Below, piece after piece: positions 60,460 through 64,000 of a DNA stretch of 64,000 nucleotides. Source of the stretch: Lutibacter profundi (GTDB lineage Bacteria > Bacteroidota > Bacteroidia > Flavobacteriales > Flavobacteriaceae); NCBI RefSeq assembly GCF_001543325.1, contig NZ_CP013355.1, positions 2,683,501-2,747,500 on the forward strand. Direction: 5' to 3'. The notes below the pieces were generated by a model, which saw nothing but the letters and a program-made list of their open reading frames with translations, was not told where the DNA came from and made no database searches. The translations under genes were made by a program, and so were the position numbers. Numbering within the stretch: the stretch's first letter is position 1; the number at the start of each line of letters is the position of its first letter.

Positions 60460-62025
60460 GTGATAAATAGAGAAAATTTAGTAGAAAAAATTGACAAACG
60501 AGAGGTAATTTGGGATGTTATTGTTATTGGTGGAGGCGCTTCGGGTTTAGGAATAGCAATTGAAGCTGTTACAAGAGGATATAAAACATTGCTTTTAGAA
60601 CAATATGATTTTACAAAGGGTACTTCAAGTAGAAGTACGAAATTGGTTCATGGAGGAGTTCGATATTTAGCTCAAGGGAATATTTCTTTAGTGCTTGAAT
60701 CTTTAAAAGAAAGAGGATTACTGCAAAAAAATGCGCCACACTTAGTGTCTAATCTTGCCTTTTTAATTCCTTCGTACACTTGGTGGGGAATACCATTTTA
60801 TACTATTGGGTTAATTTTATACGATTTGTTAGCTGGAAAACTAACTTTTGGAAAGTCAAAACCACAATCAAAGGCAAAAACATTGGCTAAAATCCCAACG
60901 TTAATCAAAAAGAATTTAAGAGGAAGTGTATTGTATCATGATGGACAGTTTGACGATTCAAGGTTGGGATTGAATATGGCTCAAACAATAATTCAAAAGG
61001 GAGGTACAGCTATAAACTATGTGAAAGTTTGTGGGTTTTTGAAAGAAAAAGGTATTATTAGTGGCGTTAAAGCTCAAGATTTTGAAACAAAAATTGAGTA
61101 TAAAATCAAAGCAAAAACAGTAATTAACGCAACAGGTATTTTTGTTGATGAAATTTTACAAAAAGACAACCCAAAAGCTAAAGATATTGTAAAACCTAGT
61201 CAAGGTGTACACTTAATTCTGAATAAAGAATTTTTACCAAATAATTATGGTTTAATGATACCCAAAACAAAAGATGGAAGAGTTTTATTTGCTGTGCCTT
61301 GGCATAATAAAGTTATTTTAGGAACAACAGATGTATTAAAAGAAGTTTCGGTAATTGAGCCTAAAGCTACAGATGAAGAAATTAATTTTATTTTAGAAAC
61401 AGCTGGAAGATATTTAACTAAGAATCCAACGCGAAAAGATATAAAAAGTGTTTTTGCGGGTCTTAGGCCTTTGGCTATCCCAAAAAAGAAAGGAAAGAAA
61501 ACAAAAGAAATTTCTAGAGGTCATAAAATTTATAAATCTCAATCAGATTTAATTACTATAATTGGAGGTAAATGGACAACATACCGTCAAATGGGGCAAG
61601 ACGTTATTAATAAAATGGAATTTATTAAAAAATTACCAAAAAAAAACTCGATAACATCTTCTTTACATTTGTATGGATATAAAGAGAAGACAGATTTTAA
61701 AGATTTACTTTACTTTTATGGTTCAGATATAATTTATATTAAAGAATTAATTTTATCGAACCCAACGTTAGATGAATGGGTAAGTGAAATTTTACAAATA
61801 AAAAAAGCACAAGTTGTTTGGGCTTGTAAAAATGAAATGGCTAGAACGGTTGAAGATGTTTTAGCAAGAAGAACAAGAGCTTTGTTTTTAGATGCTAAAG
61901 AAAGTATTAGAATGTCCCCAATAGTTGCTAAAATTATGGCCAATGAATTGGGCAAAAACAAAGAGTGGGAAAATACACAAATAGAAAAATATACAGCGTT
62001 GGCAAATAGCTATTTCATAAAATAA
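60460..62025 (+). CDS. glpD: Aerobic glycerol-3-phosphate dehydrogenase
   Basis: Encodes 521 aa from a GTG start; no in-frame ATG occurs upstream. The FAD-binding Rossmann motif is VIVIGGGASGLGIAIEAVTRGYKTLLLEQYDFTKGTSSRSTKLVHGGVRYL, the GlpD signature. The C-terminal DAO_C domain includes GSDIIYIKELI. It oxidises glycerol-3-phosphate to DHAP and feeds quinones. First gene of an operon with glpT (7 bases after) and a phosphodiesterase. Confidence 0.96.
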   Translation: MINRENLVEKIDKREVIWDVIVIGGGASGLGIAIEAVTRGYKTLLLEQYDFTKGTSSRSTKLVHGGVRYLAQGNISLVLESLKERGLLQKNAPHLVSNLAFLIPSYTWWGIPFYTIGLILYDLLAGKLTFGKSKPQSKAKTLAKIPTLIKKNLRGSVLYHDGQFDDSRLGLNMAQTIIQKGGTAINYVKVCGFLKEKGIISGVKAQDFETKIEYKIKAKTVINATGIFVDEILQKDNPKAKDIVKPSQGVHLILNKEFLPNNYGLMIPKTKDGRVLFAVPWHNKVILGTTDVLKEVSVIEPKATDEEINFILETAGRYLTKNPTRKDIKSVFAGLRPLAIPKKKGKKTKEISRGHKIYKSQSDLITIIGGKWTTYRQMGQDVINKMEFIKKLPKKNSITSSLHLYGYKEKTDFKDLLYFYGSDIIYIKELILSNPTLDEWVSEILQIKKAQVVWACKNEMARTVEDVLARRTRALFLDAKESIRMSPIVAKIMANELGKNKEWENTQIEKYTALANSYFIK

Positions 62026-62032
62026 AAACCGT

Positions 62033-63394
62033 ATGATTAAACTTTTGAGACAATCACCTGATAAAAAAATAATACCTAAAGAAAAGATTGATGAAAAGTA
62101 TAAAAAAATGCGTTTGCGGGTATTTTTTGGTATTTTTGTGGGGTATGCAGGCTACTATTTAGTTCGTAAAAACTTTGCTTTGGCTATGCCAGATTTAGTA
62201 GAGCAAGGGTTTTCAAAATTAGAATTAGGATTTGCCTTATCAGGCGTTGCAATTGCATATGGTTTGAGTAAATTTTTAATGGGTAATGTATCTGATAGAA
62301 GTGATGCTCGAAAATTTATGCCAATAGGCTTATTAATGTCTGGATTTATTATGATAACCATGGGAGTTTTCCCTTTTGCAACTTCTTCAGTAACTATCAT
62401 GTTTATATTACTACTATTTAATGGTTGGTTTCAAGGAATGGGGTGGCCTCCAAGTGGAAGAATTATGGTACAGTGGTTTTCTATTAGGGAAAGAGGTACT
62501 AAAATGTCTTTTTGGAATACAGCACACAATATTGGAGGCGGATTAATAGGTCCATTAGCTATCTTAGGTGTAGCACTATTTAACGATTGGCACGCAAAAT
62601 TTTATTTACCGGGTATAATTGCCGTTTTTATAGCGGGAATTATTTATGTAACACTTAGAGATAGGCCAGGAGTTGTAGGCTTACCATCAATTGAAGAGCA
62701 CAAAAATGATTACCCTGAAGTTATTGAGGGTGTAAATCAAAATATATCAATTTCTGCAAAAGAAATTTTTGCAAAATATATTTTTAAAAATAGACTTTTA
62801 TGGTTTATAGCTATTGCAAATGTATTTGTTTATTTAGTTAGGTATGGTGTGCTAGACTGGGCTCCTACATATTTAAAAGAAGTTAAAAGTTTCTCATTAG
62901 AAGAGTCAGGATGGGCATATTTTTTATATGAATGGGCAGGAATTCCAGGGACTATTATAGCTGGTATTGTTAGTGATAAATGGTTTAAGGGTAAACGGGC
63001 TCCGGTAAGTATAATTTATATGGTATTGGTTTTAATTTCAGTAGTAATATATTGGAAAAATCCGCCTGAAAACCCGTTAATTGATAATATTGCACTTGTA
63101 GCCATAGGTTTCTTAATTTACGGGCCAGTTATGTTAATAGGAGTTCAAGCTTTAGATTTAGTACCTAAAAATGCAGCAGGAACAGCCGCAGGATTTACGG
63201 GGTTGTTTGGGTACTTAGGAGGTGCTTTAACAGCGAATATTGCAATGGGATATTTAATAGATAATTATGGTTGGGGAAGTAGTTTTTGGCTACTTATTGC
63301 AGCCTGCATACTTTCCATAATATTTATAGGTTTTACTTGGACAATAGAAAATAAAAATCACAACTTAAAAAAAATGAAAAATGAAAATATGTAA
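62033..63394 (+). CDS. glpT: Glycerol-3-phosphate transporter (MFS, GlpT-type)
   Basis: Encodes 453 aa with twelve predicted helices. The N-terminal RVFFGIFVGYAGYYLVRKNFALAMPDL is the organophosphate:phosphate antiporter signature. Substrate-binding Arg residues lie in YLVRKN (helix 1) and YLVRYG (helix 7). It imports glycerol-3-phosphate in exchange for phosphate. Its stop overlaps the start of the next gene by 12 bases. Confidence 0.95.
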   Translation: MIKLLRQSPDKKIIPKEKIDEKYKKMRLRVFFGIFVGYAGYYLVRKNFALAMPDLVEQGFSKLELGFALSGVAIAYGLSKFLMGNVSDRSDARKFMPIGLLMSGFIMITMGVFPFATSSVTIMFILLLFNGWFQGMGWPPSGRIMVQWFSIRERGTKMSFWNTAHNIGGGLIGPLAILGVALFNDWHAKFYLPGIIAVFIAGIIYVTLRDRPGVVGLPSIEEHKNDYPEVIEGVNQNISISAKEIFAKYIFKNRLLWFIAIANVFVYLVRYGVLDWAPTYLKEVKSFSLEESGWAYFLYEWAGIPGTIIAGIVSDKWFKGKRAPVSIIYMVLVLISVVIYWKNPPENPLIDNIALVAIGFLIYGPVMLIGVQALDLVPKNAAGTAAGFTGLFGYLGGALTANIAMGYLIDNYGWGSSFWLLIAACILSIIFIGFTWTIENKNHNLKKMKNENM

Positions 63395-64000
63395 AAAAAT
63401 AAGATTGCTGTTAATTTTCACATTAATATTTACAAGTTGTAATTATGAATCAAAAAAAGAAATACAAAAAAAAGAAGTGAATACTATTACAGAAATTAGT
63501 ACACAGGCAAAAAAAGTTCGAGATTATTTAAATAAAAATATTGTAATCGCTCATAGAGGTAGTACATACTGGGCGCCAGAAGAAACAGAACCAGCTTTTT
63601 TATGGGCGCGGAATATTGGGGCAGATTATTTAGAGTTAGATGTTCAATTAACGAAGGATAGCATCTTAGTAGCTTTTCATGATAATAATTTAAAAAGAAC
63701 AACAAATGTTTCGGAAGTATTTCCCAAAAGGATGAATGCTGAAATTAGAAAGTTTACTTTAAAAGAATTAAGAAGTTTAGATGCTGGAAGTAAGTTTAAT
63801 CAAAATAATCCTGATAGAGCTAAAAACAGTTATAAAGGTCTTAAAATACTAACCTTTAAAGATGTTTTAATGATTGCAGAAGGGTATAGAATAAAAAAAA
63901 ATAAAGGAGTTCCAGTTAAAGAAATAGTCAGAAATGTATGGACAGGTAATTATTTATATGAAAAAGACCCTAATGATAATGGTAATAGGCCGGGAATATA
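63383..64000 (+). CDS. Glycerophosphodiester phosphodiesterase lipoprotein (cut by window edge)
   Basis: ATG at 63383 lies within the end of glpT. 206 codons are visible. Signal peptide and lipobox FTSCN (Cys near 20). The GDPD catalytic core IAHRGSTYWAPEETEPAF (His, Arg, Glu) is followed by LELDVQLTKDSILVAFHD (Glu, Asp, His). It hydrolyses glycerophosphodiesters outside the cytoplasm to glycerol-3-phosphate, which GlpT imports and GlpD oxidises. The C-terminus is off the window. Confidence 0.93.

Overview
The window reads as a chromosome segment of a marine-type Flavobacteriaceae (Bacteroidota). The evidence is low GC, TAnnTTTG -7 boxes (prfA, purM, glnN, thrS, glpD), a type III glutamine synthetase, curli genes of the Bacteroidota type, a BlaI/BlaR1-like pair, RteC, and the small-protein families DUF5675 and DUF6943. 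Most neighbouring genes lack strong Shine-Dalgarno sequences, as is usual in this phylum.

Bases 400-35,858 are one integrative element of about 35.4 kb, inserted in the 3' end of a tRNA-Arg(ACG) gene. The intact tRNA is at the right end (35,834-35,907, minus strand). A 28-bp copy of its 3' end lies at 400-427, next to what looks like the original tRNA terminator. The right end carries a tyrosine integrase, RteC, an excisionase-like protein and two replication-type proteins. No relaxase or conjugation genes were seen, so the element is probably mobilised in trans or is a resident island. Its cargo, left to right, is: a DUF5675/small membrane protein module; a trypsin-like protease with a PD-(D/E)XK-like nuclease; a decayed small-gene cluster; DUF2493 and DUF6943 proteins; umuDC; two separate DUF6884-type/GIY-YIG gene pairs; a seven-gene overlapping biosynthetic operon (glycosyltransferase, LOG-like, polysaccharide deacetylase, two NAT-fold enzymes, M20 peptidase, asparagine synthetase-like); decayed restriction-locus remnants; a type I restriction-modification operon with DinD-like and GxxExxY insertions; and an AbiE-type toxin-antitoxin pair. 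It is a defence and metabolism island.

To the right (35,943-64,000) is ordinary chromosome: a BlaR1/BlaI-like pair, a Na+/Ca2+ antiporter, glnN, and a full curli locus (two large curlin-repeat proteins, a small curlin-like protein, CsgE, CsgF, a CsgG with an extra C-terminal barrel, and a PD40-type lipoprotein). Then come purM, a three-gene set of outer-membrane protein, P-loop protein and an ABC protein with degenerate ATPase motifs, then prfA, thrS-infC-rpmI-rplT, and a glycerol-phosphate operon (glpD, glpT, glycerophosphodiesterase cut by the window edge).

The strongest candidates for something undescribed are the seven-gene operon at 12,011-18,233, bracketed by 94-bp direct repeats, and the repeated pairing of a DUF6884-type protein with a GIY-YIG nuclease at 8,470-9,764 and 10,453-11,542.
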